From Sinohyriopsis cumingii (lineage: Eukaryota > Mollusca > Bivalvia > Unionida > Unionidae), in assembly GCA_028554795.2 (NCBI GenBank), contig CM068829.1, positions 136,655,579 to 136,719,578 on the forward strand: DNA of 64,000 nt, written 5' to 3'. Positions 48,356 through 58,699 of the stretch are shown piece after piece (the stretch's first letter is position 1; every line of letters starts with the position of its first letter). A program made the translations under genes and the position numbers. Below the pieces are notes generated by a model that made no database searches, was not told where the DNA came from, and saw only the letters and a program-made list of their open reading frames with translations.

Positions 48356-49000
48356 TGAATACTTTTAAACAGACATCATTTAAGTTTAGTGATTCACAAG
48401 TAGAGTGCAATGCTGTGCCTTGCGATGAGAGCGATGCCGTACACGGTGACCTCTGCATTTAAATAAAGTGTCATGGGAAATTTGGTATGACTACTACTAC
48501 TACTATCACTACACCTGCCATGGAAAGTGATGCTGTCCGCGTCTAACCTGACGGATGCGAAGGCGATGCTACTCGTTACAGAACACCTTTTCACTTTACT
48601 GGTTTTAATGGTGGATGACATTCTTCACGTAACACAATACATCTACCAACCTACAGATGTCATGTAACCCTAAGTAAACTCCTGCGGATTTCATTGTGCC
48701 CTCATCGAAATGACCCCGTGAAAGACGAATATTACAAGGATGCTTGGCAGGGACTTGCCAGAGCAAAATCTCAATTTTTGACTGTAGAAAGTTTGTGTCG
48801 AGAAATTCACAAAAGCAAAGTCAAAAAGTCAACACATTTGTCCGATTTCTCTGGATCAAGTCTGAGTTCATTCGGTTATTCCGCTTTAGACCGTTTACAC
48901 TAGAAAATTTTATTGACATTCTTGATGGATAATCTGAATAGCAGTGGTCAGAAATTACTCACTATTTCCATTATTTCGCTCTAGGATAAGAGTTTGAATA
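48356..49000 (+). pseudogene. Polinton-associated small ORF remnants
   Basis: Frames begin at an ATG at 48356 (MNTFKQTSFKFSDSQ) and again around 48694-48903 (DPVKDEYYKDAWQGLARAKS). Several stops intervene. These lie between polymerase and membrane/ATPase genes. I do not recognise the family; position is the only hint of origin. Confidence 0.4.
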
Positions 49001-49094
49001 AAATAAGGACAATTAGAAGTAACGTACAATCAGCTCTGTGCAGAAAGAACACTTTTTGTCTCCGACAAAAACAGGTATAAAAACGGGATACCGT

Positions 49095-49265
49095 GCCACG
49101 ACTTTTATCAGTGGTGATACAACAGATTCCGTGGAAGGAAATCGATGAGAATATTCAAACGGTGGAAGATTACCAACACGTATTACGAGAACTGTGTCCC
49201 ATGAATTATGGTCGACATGTGGTGTGTGTCTTATTGACTTGCTTATTGTGATTTTGTTTACTAGT
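49095..49265 (+). pseudogene. Polinton-associated single-pass membrane ORF, partial
   Basis: The frame reads IPWKEIDENIQTVEDYQHVL, then RELCPMNYGRHVVCVLLTCL and LWFCLLVDSL, then stops. The hydrophobic run near the C-terminus could be one membrane helix. Function unknown. Confidence 0.4.
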
Positions 49266-49337
49266 CGATTCCTTGTGAACCCTTTACGAACAGTACCTAC
49301 CACCGAATAAAACATGAAAGTGGTTCCCTTTAATGTC

Positions 49338-49795
49338 CACTAGAGACTCCTTTTGTTAAAAGCCTTGCGTTTTCATCTGAATATTTCTCGACCTCTACTG
49401 GAGAAAAAGATTCGTCAACTTTTAGGTACTGACGATGTGTGCGGCAATGTGTGTGTAGCTTGTGACTCACACCCTCATAGGACAGATATACGTGACTGGA
49501 AAAGTTGGGGTTTAGAGGCTTGGACCAAAGAAGTGGCCAATTATGCCCAAGAGTTGTGATCCTAAATTTAAACGTCCTGTGAAACAAGTAACTTTTATAC
49601 CTGTGTTAGTGACATTGCTAGAACAAGAACCAGACACCGAGGACAACCACTGCCTTCAGGACAGGACTCCAATAGACATTCCCGAAACACCATTCCGGGA
49701 GAACATCTGTGTGACTGTACCCAATGTAGAGGCTTTAAAAACATTATACACTGTTCATATGACACTATTGTTACCAAAATCATGTTGTAAATGAC
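49338..49795 (+). pseudogene. unidentified Polinton-region ORF remnants
   Basis: A frame at 49353-49559 (KALRFHLNISRPLLEKKIRQ, then a Cys-rich CGNVCVACDSH) is followed after a stop by other short frames up to 49795. The C-x4-C-x2-C pattern may be a zinc-binding motif. The adenain-like protease expected in Polintons could not be aligned here. Confidence 0.3.
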
Positions 49796-50094
49796 TTGTT
49801 TATATTCCAATCTGATCTTTTTGATGTACATTTTATCGCTGTACTTAACCATTTGGTTTTTATGTACTTTTGTCTTTTGTGTTGGTCCATTTAAAAAAAC
49901 AACAATAAACGTGTCCTGAAAAGTATAAAAGCTGTTGTTTTGTTTGTCTTCGTGGCAAAAGAGACATTCTCTGCACTATGGCTACGTTTGCTCCCTAACC
50001 TACCTCTTCCGCCACTTTCAAAGTCATTGACAAACACTGAGATCATGCCAGTTGGGAGGCCTTGTACGTTAGCCATCCATTTAACATGTAAATT

Positions 50095-50530
50095 CCGAAC
50101 CTAGCGGTTCAGGCAAAACCAAATTTGTCAAACGTTTGATCGAAAATAAACATCATTTGATCGATCGTCCACCTCAACCGATCGTGTGGTGTTACAAAGA
50201 GTGGCAATCGGCGTACACTCTCTTGCTAGAAAGTCAAGGCGATTTCAGGCGAAAAACATTTCTATGTTGCTGGTGATGCCAGCCAAAACCAATTCGGCAG
50301 CCGTTCTTCCTCATTGGATGAAACAATGGGAACACACGTCTCCGAAAATTTCTCTTCTAGCGGTGACACCCTCCTCATCTTTAGCTGCAGTAGCGGCTGC
50401 TCACAAAGTAACTACCTCCAACATCAAGGTCCAAGAGAGATCGGGTATGTTACAGAGTTTCCTGGATTTGTCAAAGCAAGAACTGTACCGATTTAGTCCG
50501 TAGCGAACCCCTACACAATGTGTAATGCCT
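50095..50530 (+). pseudogene. Polinton packaging-type ATPase (P-loop) remnant
   Basis: The frame at about 50095-50265 reads PSGSGKTKFVKRLIENKHHL then DRPPQPIVWCYKEWQSAY. This is a Walker A (GPSGSGKT, first Gly replaced) with the W-C-Y strand typical of Polinton A32/FtsK-like ATPases. Downstream the frame is broken, and no clear Walker B (LxxDDL) is left. The family is thought to pump DNA into capsids. Confidence 0.75.
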
Positions 50531-50603
50531 GTCATCAAGTTGATACGACTTAAAGACACTCAGTGGCGACGTATTTAAGTATAAAAAAGACCTGCTGTTA
50601 AGG

Positions 50604-51030
50604 ATGGGGATTAATGTATTTGAACGCCCAAAGATGTCCCCTAAAAGGTGTGCACACCACTCTCTGACTAAAAGAGGAAAGAAAAGAAAAGGGATTCCTC
50701 TTCGTTTGGCCACACAATGGGACATCTTGTTTCTCCTGTCCGGAGCTCCTCCACCCATGCGAAAACATCTCATTCAAACAGCCTCCAAAGACATCGTCTA
50801 TAACATGTGTGATTGTAGCCTGAATGTCTTGAAAGGCACTATACCTTTGTCTAAACATCAGATAGAATGATTAGCCTAGGATCAACACGTTCTTCGCCAA
50901 ATGGTCCAAAAGAAAATACCCATTCCTCAAAAGAAAATGGTGTTGCTACAACGCGGAGAAATTTCGCCATGTTGTTAGGACCCTTGATGAAAGGAGTATT
51001 GGTAATAATGCTGGGAGGACTCATGGTAGC
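50604..51030 (+). pseudogene. conserved small basic Polinton protein
   Basis: The frame 50604-50870 has CAHHSLTKRGKKRKGIPLRL, SGAPPPMRKHLIQTASKDIV and LNVLKGTIPLSKHQIE, then a stop. The same frame resumes with HVLRQMVQKKIPIPQKK and a Gly/Leu hydrophobic end ('LLGPLMKGVLVIMLGGLM'), with a frameshift inside. A short Lys-rich protein of this type is recurrent in animal Polintons and in host copies derived from them. Function is unknown to me. Confidence 0.6.
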
Positions 51031-51145
51031 AAGATAAACAGGACCAAGAAGATAAAAGGGACCTATGGAGTTAAAGGATCTCAGATGTGACTATTAAAAT
51101 CCAATGTAAGGACGAAAACTGACTTTAGAGCCTTACAAACGATAG

Positions 51146-51589
51146 ATGGAATTCCATCATTGGCAAGAACAATGGACCCCACATTTGCCACCCAATCCTC
51201 ATTTGACCAAGATGTACCGGTTACAACACGAAATTAAATCGTTGATGAATCTGAACGACTTGAGCGAACCAGAGCAATCACAATGGTACAGTCAACTGTT
51301 GAAACGACTGCAACTCGTTCACCAGAAAGCTGTAGACAAAACAGCTCAGCCGACTCTGAAAGATATTCAGACCCTGATGAAAAGTCCAACACTACCACTA
51401 CGCTTTGTGACTAAGACAGAAAAAGGAGAAGAAGAAGAGATTGAAACTGTACCAGAAAAAGTACGCAAGTTAACAACACCACCTACATCCATATTTAGAT
51501 GGATTAAAAAGAGGAGAAGAGAAAAGGAAAGAGATCCTCCTCCTCCTCGACACATATCGCTGGACGGACACGTAAAGCATTACAAGTAA
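51146..51589 (+). CDS. conserved Polinton small protein, intact 147-codon frame
   Basis: This is the only sizeable uninterrupted frame in the Polinton. It starts MEFHHWQEQWTPHLPPNPHL, then has a helical Gln/Leu-rich region (LSEPEQSQWYSQLLKRLQL), a Thr/Pro linker, an acidic EKGEEEEIE tract and a basic KKRRREKERD tail. The 'lsd.e....Y...l.r' pattern recurs in small Polinton structural proteins. It sits between the basic small ORF and the integrase. Its integrity could be chance given its modest length. Confidence 0.5.
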   Translation: MEFHHWQEQWTPHLPPNPHLTKMYRLQHEIKSLMNLNDLSEPEQSQWYSQLLKRLQLVHQKAVDKTAQPTLKDIQTLMKSPTLPLRFVTKTEKGEEEEIETVPEKVRKLTTPPTSIFRWIKKRRREKERDPPPPRHISLDGHVKHYK

Positions 51590-51659
51590 AGAAAATACCA
51601 CACGAAAAAAAAAGAGTAGCTTCAGTGAACATTGGGTGACCTATTAACAAAAATGTAGA

Positions 51660-52500
51660 AAGTGTTAGCCAGCATTTACTACAATCCAGGTCATCATACA
51701 GCTTACGGAGAAATTGTATCGTACTGTCAAAACCCGATGAAAAGTTTCCGTTTTCCTCAAGTGCAACATTGGTTACAAGAACAAGCCTCGTACACTTTAC
51801 ACAAACCCATTTGACGAAAAGTTTCCAGAACTTGCACCTGAGTGAAGAGCATCGATCATCAGTGGCAAGCCGATTGAGCTGTTGTCGCTCATTTGGCCAC
51901 CTACAATCTTAGCTACAAATATTTGTTTTGTGTCATCTATGTCATTTCCAAATATTCCTGGGTCAAACCATTGACTTCCAAATCGAGCAGTGAGTTAGTG
52001 CGAGCCCTCACACTGGTGTTGAAATAGCAAACCGACAAAGGCAACGAATTTTTAAACCAAGCGTTCCAAAACAACTTATAGAAACGTGATATTCATTTCT
52101 TCACCAATGAGAATCCCGAAACCAAAGCCAGCATCGTTGAACATTTTCAACGCACCTTGAAAGAACGGGTGTGGAAATATTTTAAGCATCAAGACACTCT
52201 CAGGTACATCAACGTCTTAACGCACTTAGTAGAAGCTAACAACCAATCTTAGACGTGCACCCAAGACGTGACTCCAGACAACGAAGTGACCGTCTTTAAG
52301 CGTCTGTTTGGTACGTTCCCAATGGTGGCTGTACCAAAGAAAAGTGGAGTGTTGGCCACAGGAGAGTATGTGCGCATTGTTAAAAGCAAACGCACTTTCG
52401 ACAAAGGTTAATTACCCATCTAGACCACTGAATTGTTTCTTGTCATTGGCAAGTGCGTGGCCGTCATCCCGCCGTCCGCGTCGCAAGTCATCAACTATAA
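51660..52500 (+). pseudogene. Polinton retroviral-type integrase with preserved D,D,E but many stops
   Basis: One frame runs the whole length, interrupted by about eight stop codons. DHQWQADxAVVAHLA (Asp codon at 51872), then the second Asp in QTDKGNEFLN (52034), then ETKASIVEHFQRTLKERVW (Glu codon at 52139), give D-x53-D-x34-E. YKYLFCVIYVISKYSWVKPL lies between the first two. A C-terminal SH3-like segment (VLATGEYVRIVKSKRTFDKG) follows. Decay is by substitution and the frame itself is intact, unlike the polymerase. This enzyme inserts Polinton ends and makes 6-bp duplications. Confidence 0.9.
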
Positions 52501-52515
52501 ACATAAGTAACCATC

Positions 52516-52790
52516 ATGTCCTTCAACTCGGCCTTAACCGCAATGACCACTCCTTCACCGAGTTCTTCTCTGCAAGATCTACAAAAGCAACCCTTATGTG
52601 TGTGGTGTGGAGAACGTATGCCTAAAATGTGAAACGCCTTTTTTAGTCATATCCTTGTGGGGTATTGTGTCATCGGTGCAGCCATTGTCCATTAGAGTTT
52701 GCAACTAGGAGACAAACAATTGTGGACCATTTTACTAGGCGGTTGCATCGGGTACCTTCTTCCCAATCTTTTCCAGAAATAATCCTCGAA
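52516..52790 (+). pseudogene. Polinton-associated membrane ORF with CxxC
   Basis: The frame starts MSFNSALTAMTTPSPSSS and has LCVWCGERMPKM (C-x2-C). After a stop comes a hydrophobic hairpin-like region (SHILVGYCVIGAAIVH, then a second stop, then WTILLGGCIGYLLPNLF). Two membrane helices are plausible. Position between integrase and penton supports Polinton origin. Confidence 0.45.
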
Positions 52791-52916
52791 CGGGAACAAC
52801 GACAGCCGTGCGTCCAACGTCAGTCACAACTCCAACAACAACAATCACTACATCAATCCTCTATTAGACACTCCTTTGGCTTCCAGTAACTCCTCGGACA
52901 GCAGAACACTGGAATT

Positions 52917-53800
52917 ATGAACAACAACAACATCCAATTTTACTTAACGCTACCCAGTGACAGTTCCATTGAGGTGTTTCCCAACAACACTTTGTATTGC
53001 TATTCGGCCAAATTACATCAGGCCCTCCAATTAGATCACGACATTCAATGGCAAGTGGCTTTGGTTGAAATAATTTACCCTACACAATTAAAAGACATTC
53101 CTGAGAAGCAAAACACTTTCTAGGTCGGAAACCTGAACGTCCAATTGCAAGAAGAACTGAATAAAATAGGGTTTTCAGGTGACACAAAGTTAGCAATCAA
53201 TTCATCATTCAGCATATACATGTTGTAAATTCCGTCAGGTTATTATTTGAGTGGTGAACATTTGATGGACAAAATTACTGACAGGTTCGAGGCAGCGTTT
53301 GGAAAACCCCTGAACAGAGCCAAATAAATGTTAAGATTGAGTACCATAAAGTGGCCCTTCGCATACTGATGAAATTGAAGGATACCGACATGTTGTCCAT
53401 CAGGTTTAATGATGTTTGAAATTTCGGGTGGACATCAGCAGATGGTAACACAGAATCGGAACCCGAAGATCCATAATATGGAATTTTACAGGGAGTTTGG
53501 GTCCCCTGTAGAACTGAACAAAGGACTCAGTTTAATCTTTGTGTACTCCGATGTGGTGGAGTTACCGTTACTGTATGTCACTTCTTTCAAGGTGGATTCT
53601 ACCACGGCCAGTTACAGGGAAGGTAGAAATACGACATTCACCACGAATTTGTACATCACAATTTACCCGTCAGTAAGTCGTATTTCGATACTGTCAACAT
53701 TACGACACAAGGAGATCCGTTCTCCAAAGAAAAGTCGCGGTCAAACGAGCTGTAAGACATTTATCCCGTGTATAGAGGAGTCGCTCGACAGCGATGACCT
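52917..53800 (+). pseudogene. Polinton penton-like minor capsid protein, broken
   Basis: The first frame (52917-53123) has FYLTLPSDSSIEVFPNNTLY then QWQVALVEIIYP, the strong N-terminal signature of Polinton penton-type single-jelly-roll proteins. After stops, 53490-53560 reads NKGLSLIFVYSDVVELPLLY, and another frame at 53660-53730 reads SKSYFDTVNITTQGDPFS, matching the C-terminal part of the same protein. At least two frameshifts and several stops are present. Confidence 0.8.
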
Positions 53801-54018
53801 GGTTTAGGAGATATGTTTATATCGGCCTTTCGTTCGGCAGCTTGGCCTTGAAACCGATGGTGACACGGGGATTGCACGATTTGAAAGATGCCGCATTGAC
53901 GAACGGCAAACAATTTCTCCAAAGTGTCATCATCGACAAACAATCCAGACAGAACTGCTTCAGCACTCACTATCCCGAAATTGAAAAACGAAATAGGAAG
54001 CAGAATCCCGGATAACCG
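53755..54018 (+). pseudogene. adenovirus pX/pVI-like core protein of Polinton, truncated
   Basis: A frame reads DIYPVYRGVARQR, a stop, then PGLGDMFISAFRSAAWP. The neighbouring frame continues LKPMVTRGLHDLKDAALTNG and KQFLQSVI. The order YRG..RQRG.GLGd.F...R...P resembles the small basic core/minor-capsid proteins next to the penton in Polintons. The Polinton sequence ends abruptly at about 54018, where LINE sequence begins. Confidence 0.6.
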
Positions 54019-54720
54019 TTGAATATACACAGCAGAATTCTGGGCCATATTTGAAGCAGTAAAGACAACATATCAACAGACATTTCATAAAATAGTAATA
54101 ATAAGCAACTCACTTAATGTGCTAAAAACACTGGAAACATGCAACTCAAAGTGGGGTGAAAACCTCCTACAAGAAATCTGCTTGCTACTCAACAACATGG
54201 AAAAACAAGACCAAATTGTAGAATTCATGTGGGTTCCGTCGCATATAAACATCCCAGGTAACGAAAAGGCCGACCAAGCAGCAAAGAACGCACTAAGCGA
54301 ACTTGAACCATACCATATCGTTACAGCGTCCCAGAATTATAAAGCATGATAACCAGACAAATTGCCTCTAAATGGCAAACCCAGTTGGATAGATGCCCCA
54401 AAGGACATACGCTGTACTCGATTAATAAAACAGTGAGTCGCAATACCAAAGCACCGAAAACCACTATTAAATATCATCAACGGATCATGAACCGAATCAA
54501 TACGGGAAATACATACCTTGCAAGCAGCATGGGGAAATATGTCCTGGCTAATTGTGGATTTGGAGCAAAATGCCCCAACTACGTCGATGATGAAGATCTC
54601 CGGCATGTTTTCAAAAATATGCCCGAAATATGACGAACAATGGAAATAATTACCCACTTCGTTAAAGAAAATGTGCTCGTCATATACCTACCCGGAACGT
54701 CTTTACCAAACTAATCCCAA
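54019..54720 (+). pseudogene. LINE RNase H domain and C-terminal fragment
   Basis: The frame from about 54021 reads IYTAEFWAIFEAVKTTYQQT, then IISNSLNVLKTLE and EFMWVPSHINIPGNEKADQA. That is the RNase H domain of non-LTR elements (TAE...SDS...WVPSH.gi.GNE.AD). The central SDS is changed to SNS, losing a catalytic Asp. The next frame (54346-54633) has KHTLYSINKT-like and 'CPNYVDDEDLRHVFKNM' motifs of the C-terminal region, where H-x-F/L usually precedes the last Cys. It is 5'-truncated and fused to the Polinton. Confidence 0.8.
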
Positions 54721-54894
54721 CCCCAGTCAAACAAATGATGCCATATTAATCTTCCTTAAGGAAATTGTCAAAATCAACAAAATCAATAAAATATATTCCA
54801 ACCCAATTCATTATACTCAGACCGGTTTGACATCACACATCCTATATATAATTAAAATTAGTCACTTATCCAATCAATATCATTCAATTTCATG

Positions 54895-55660
54895 CGTTGA
54901 AACAGGTTGGAAAGTGGTTCCGGAGGCAGTATACGGTTTACAGCCCGAGTTGGGGAGAGTACCACCAGTGCGCGGGTCGATGCTGCACAGAACCCATCAC
55001 ACACTACGGTACCCTGGGTGATTAAATAAGCAATGCAGTTTAGATTTAGAAGTAGGACTTAATCAATACTCATCCATAAAACATCTAATTATTACATTAT
55101 CGGACATCCTTCTTAGGGCGGCTGCGTATGAAATTAGGGTCGGGGGTAGCATACGGTTTACAGCCCGAGATGGGGCCAGTACCGACAGTGCGCTGGATTA
55201 TGCTGCACCTGCCTCTATTGCCCACTTCGGCGCCATGAGTCGTCCAAATATATAATCCATTAAGCAATGCAATAGGTGATCGGTAATTAAGTAACTATCA
55301 TACTCATACTAACATCAGTCTGCTCTATCAGTACATGAATCATCCTATAATGCATTAAGACTGGCTAATAAAAATAGGTATTATAAGGTGGATTAAATCC
55401 CACCCATCGGGGCCCGTTGCACAATGCGGCAACAAATTGATTCATAAACTGATTAGAAATTAAAGTAACAACCCAAAATTAGACCTATAAAGTGGCTAAA
55501 GATCCAAAGCCTTAAAGACAAGGTACACAGTGTGGCACCAAATTACATAATTAGGAAATATGTCCTTAAAACATTAGAATTATAAGTTGACTAAATCTCA
55601 GTCATCAGGCACCCTTCACACGGCGGAAATACTAATTATTATAATAGAAACTAGAAACAT
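54895..55660. repeat. divergent tandem repeats upstream of the histone-stem-loop units
   Basis: TACGGTTTACAGCCCGAG with its ~100-bp context recurs at about 54930 and 55152 (spacing about 222 bp). Shared downstream blocks are AGTGCGC.GG, ATGCTGCAC and TTAA..AAGCAATGCA. Then three ~100-bp repeats follow (about 55383, 55491, 55588), each a '(T/A)TAA(A)GT(G)GNCTAAA' start and an ACA.(T/G)GCGGCA-like end. They share no recognisable TE domain and lead straight into unit A. Confidence 0.6.
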
Positions 55661-55806
55661 TATTCGATTAAATACCTTCTCCCTTAAATAGACTTGGAGA
55701 TTCATCATGCCATCTATATCTTTATCTTATTCTATAAACAGCACAAATGATTTTTCAAGTTATAAATACGGCAAACGACGTCATTTACTATACGGAAACT
55801 GGGGCA

Positions 55807-55813
55807 TATAAAA
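55807..55813 (+). promoter_or_regulatory. TATA box of unit A
   Basis: TATAAAA, in GGGGCATATAAAATCGATCC. Unit D has TATAAATA at the same relative place, about 230-290 bp before the leader hairpins. Confidence 0.5.
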
Positions 55814-56001
55814 TCGATCCCGGATGTACGGCGCATTCCTTCCATTGAATCGGACCCACCTTTGCCACCTCCAGACATGTATCATATAAGTGAGTGCGTG
55901 TGGACCATTCCCACTCGCAACAAGTCACGTGAGACATCAATGTCTCGAAATCGGACTAATCAAATAGCACTTCCATTTTTCCCCCCTCGAAAAAAATCAG
56001 T

Positions 56002-56046
56002 TATTCCCAAACGGGAATATAACTAGTCGTAGATGCCCGTAAGGGC
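56002..56046 (+). promoter_or_regulatory. leader hairpins of unit A
   Basis: Hairpin 1 is TATTCCC-AAAC-GGGAATA (perfect 7-bp stem). Hairpin 2 is GCCC-GTAA-GGGC (56035-56046), with a GNRA-type loop. Unit D has the same loops with a different hairpin-1 stem, and unit C has both positions with wholly different stems. Confidence 0.6.
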
Positions 56047-56160
56047 TAACTTGACTTTAATTGAAACGACCGAACGACCGTCCATTCGCGTCAATCATCA
56101 TTAGTCACGTAGAATCAAGCGAACAGTGCACGTCGTGGTGGAACTGAACACTGCAACACA

Positions 56161-57019
56161 ATGCGTGGCGCCAAGATGACTGCCCGCTATTGCAGTTATT
56201 CCTGCACCAGCCCTAAGGGCCATTAAACCTCTTGGGAAGAAAAATCTACCAACTGGAGTTTGAGAGCTGGAGCAAAAAGAACCACTCTACTTTTAACCTG
56301 GGATAACAACACTGAGCGAGAGGACTTGTATATCAGGAATTGGGAGACTATGGTTTAGTTTGAAATAATATTAGAAGGAGACGTAGGGAGAGGAGGAAAG
56401 CTGCTCAAGTGAGAACGGCAAACCACTCGGATACACCCCCTAGTAATTCAAGCAGTAAACCGAGAAACCTAGAGTAGATACAGACCCCCAAATGTTGCTT
56501 AGAAGAACAACAATATCCACCCAGACCAATACTCAGCAGGAAGGAGGAACTGATATAGCCTCAAAGGATGCTACTACTGAAACCGAGATACCGCCAGAAA
56601 CTGAAGATCAGAACTCAGAAGAAGGAGCTGTAGCGGAAGAAGAAAACTCTGATGAGGACAATGGAGAGGAGGTTACGCTTGAACAACGATATGAAGAGTT
56701 ATGAATACAGGAAACCCGAAGTGATCATAAAAAGGCAAGAAACATTGTTAGTTATGTAATGTACGTGGCGTGGAAGTCACTTAGAACAAAGATGAAACCT
56801 ACCCCACGGCAATGGTTGTTTGCACAGTGTATCCTTTCAAAATACTACTCAAAAACATACCAAGAGTACCCGCTACCTATCCTTGTGGACTATGCAGCCG
56901 AGTTGTCACACATATCCGGGTATGAGGCATTTCCCGACGACACATATGAGGAACAACACATGGCGGCAGAAACTTGGTACCACGAGAACCGCCAAAAAAC
57001 CTTCCGACTTCTGACATAA
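56161..57019 (+). pseudogene. unit A family protein, broken
   Basis: An early frame has RTTLLLTWDNNTERED, alignable with TTLLLIWKETAE of unit C. A middle frame (56492-56704) is Thr/Glu-rich and very acidic (NSEEGAVAEEENSDEDNGEE). A C-terminal frame (56759-57019) has YVAWKSLRTKMKPTPRQWLF, then YQEYPLPILVDYAAELSHIS, then YEEQHMAAETWYH, and ends with TAA two bases before the stem-loop. Frame shifts and stops separate the pieces unless introns are involved. The C-terminal domain matches unit C around Y.x.P(L/I)PIL....EL...G. Family unrecognised. Confidence 0.45.
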
Positions 57020-57020
57020 A

Positions 57021-57084
57021 AATCCTTCTTAGGGCTGCAAAAAAATGCCTCCTTCCGAGGGATTCCATTTTGGCTTGGAATCCC
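57021..57084 (+). terminator. histone-type 3' stem-loop (degenerate) and second hairpin, unit A
   Basis: The first stem-loop is AATCCT-TCTT-AGGGCT, with one A-C mismatch. Twenty-two bases later comes GGGATTCCA-TTTTGGCT-TGGAATCCC, a perfect 9-bp stem. Positions match unit C, whose first loop is TCTC and whose second stem is entirely re-paired. Confidence 0.6.
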
Positions 57085-57171
57085 AATTCGAGTAAGTCAT
57101 TACACTGACTTGATCACTTAGACCACCACTTCAAAATTGTAATCATGTTACCTTATAGTGACCAAGCTTTT

Positions 57172-57188
57172 TATGTCGCTTAGACATA
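57172..57188 (+). promoter_or_regulatory. third downstream hairpin, unit A
   Basis: TATGTC-GCTTA-GACATA, a perfect 6-bp stem. Unit C has GGTC-TTTTA-GACC at the equivalent place (60224-60236). Confidence 0.5.
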
Positions 57189-57359
57189 TCAGTAATTAAA
57201 ATTAAAATTAAAATTGTAGAGCATTCCAAATGTATACTATGTACTAGTATTAATTGATTAATTAGGACGTACAAAATCTTTTTAAGACTGTTTGATTTGA
57301 TCGAATTGCACAGGTGGCTTACACATAATTGGCATTTTTATTGTCCATTAGTACAACTG

Positions 57360-57770
57360 GACTGAAATTGCTTAAATACGGGCTGACATTTTGGGGAGTA
57401 CACGACATCGATGGCCGGCTTGCCCAGTTACTTTCTTCCTTGCCTCGGTCGGACATCGCACACTCACGGAGATGTGGAACCATTTCAACCCGTCAAATAA
57501 CCTGGTGTCCGGGTGTGACGTTGTATGTGTTGGGTCCATTCCCACTCATGACGGCCCTTCAAATCAGATCGTTAAGGACTTATTAATCATACGACTTGAC
57601 GGCCTAATAAAACAGTGTCCTATGAACACATAAATGTCTTGGGGATAAGGGACTAATTCCTTCCCCCAGGAGTAATTAAATTGCCAGCCGTGCTTGCATA
57701 AATCGTCGATAGATTCGCACCAACCTGGAAATAAAAACAAATTATTAATAAGGCAACTAGGAACATAAAT
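57360..57770 (+). promoter_or_regulatory. orphan leader B, cut by a microsatellite
   Basis: It contains GTGTTGGGTCCATTCCCACT, then AATTCCTTCCCCCAGGAG and an ATAAATCG block that align with unit C's leader at 58393-58580. A stem-like TGCCAGC-CGT-GCTTGCA (one mismatch) stands where unit C has TCCTGC-TGT-GCAGGA. No coding sequence follows; the CA/TA microsatellite begins at 57780. Confidence 0.5.
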
Positions 57771-57779
57771 GGGGGAGAA

Positions 57780-58032
<253 letters not shown>

Positions 58033-58551
58033 TCATCTACCTGCTACTAACACTCTCAAACCTACCATGTTTCCTCTCTAATTACTAAAAGCATTAAATA
58101 ACACAGAACCTCTGTCAATTCAGCAAATATTCAGAACAGTTCAGAAATATGCTCAATTATTCTAAATTGAAAATTCATGTAAGACGACAACTTTAGATCA
58201 ACACTCTGGACTAATCAACGGACACCTTCCTGTGGATTGGCGCCTGCCCTCCCGCCCACCTCCTCTCATGCCAAGGCCGGACATCAATTAACATCGTGCA
58301 ATGCGCACCTTAATTTTTACCAAAAGAAATCATGAGTGGGTGTCGGTTCCAATCCCACTCATCCTCACAATTGGTACTAGCTTACTTAAACATGAGTGCG
58401 TGTTGGGTTCATTCCCAGCCATGACACCCCACCATTTAGATAGCATAAAACAATATGTCTCGCTATCGGACAGCTTATTTATCAGCACTCCTTGAGTGTA
58501 TAAACGCCTGGGGTGTGTGGCTCCAATTCCTTTTCCCAGGAACAATTAGCA

Positions 58552-58594
58552 TCCTGCTGTGCAGGAATAAATCAGACGCACATGCACTCCGTGC
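58552..58594 (+). promoter_or_regulatory. leader hairpins of unit C
   Basis: Hairpin 1 is TCCTGC-TGT-GCAGGA. Hairpin 2 is GCAC-TCC-GTGC, preceded by ACAT and followed by GAA exactly as GCCC-GTAA-GGGC is in unit D. Confidence 0.55.
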
Positions 58595-58699
58595 GAACGC
58601 CTCTATAACCCAAGTAATCAATCAATCAATTCTCCTCAACATTTTCTGTCGTCGACTAACGAAGCAGTAAGCAACACATGACGCATTAAGGGAGTCAGC

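Larger units (their letters stand above)
45840..54018 (+). mobile_element. decayed Polinton/Maverick DNA transposon, right end truncated
   Basis: At least nine Polinton-type coding segments lie on one strand in 8.2 kb: protein-primed DNA polymerase B, small membrane ORFs, P-loop ATPase, two conserved small ORFs, retroviral-type integrase, another membrane ORF, a penton-like protein and a basic core-like protein. All but one or two are broken by stops or frameshifts. The double-jelly-roll major capsid and the adenain-type protease were not recognised. No terminal inverted repeats were found. A LINE fragment abuts the right side at about 54019, so the end is lost. Confidence 0.9.
55780..57100 (+). 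other. unit A: TATA promoter, structured leader, coding relic, histone-type 3' end
   Basis: Order: TATAAAA at 55807; a GAGTGCGTGTGGACCATTCC block; two leader hairpins (56002-56019, 56035-56046); coding sequence 56161-57019; stem-loop at 57021-57036; second hairpin at 57059-57084; third at 57172-57188. Leader, coding ends and 3' hairpins align by eye with units C and D. It is probably a member of a dispersed or tandem multigene family, or a multi-gene mobile or viral element. The type cannot be decided from one window. Confidence 0.6.

Noticed and set aside
56035-56046. Bacterial-type intrinsic terminators at GC hairpins in the leaders
   Set aside because: No T tract follows and the context is eukaryotic; loops and flanks conserved between units point to a different role.
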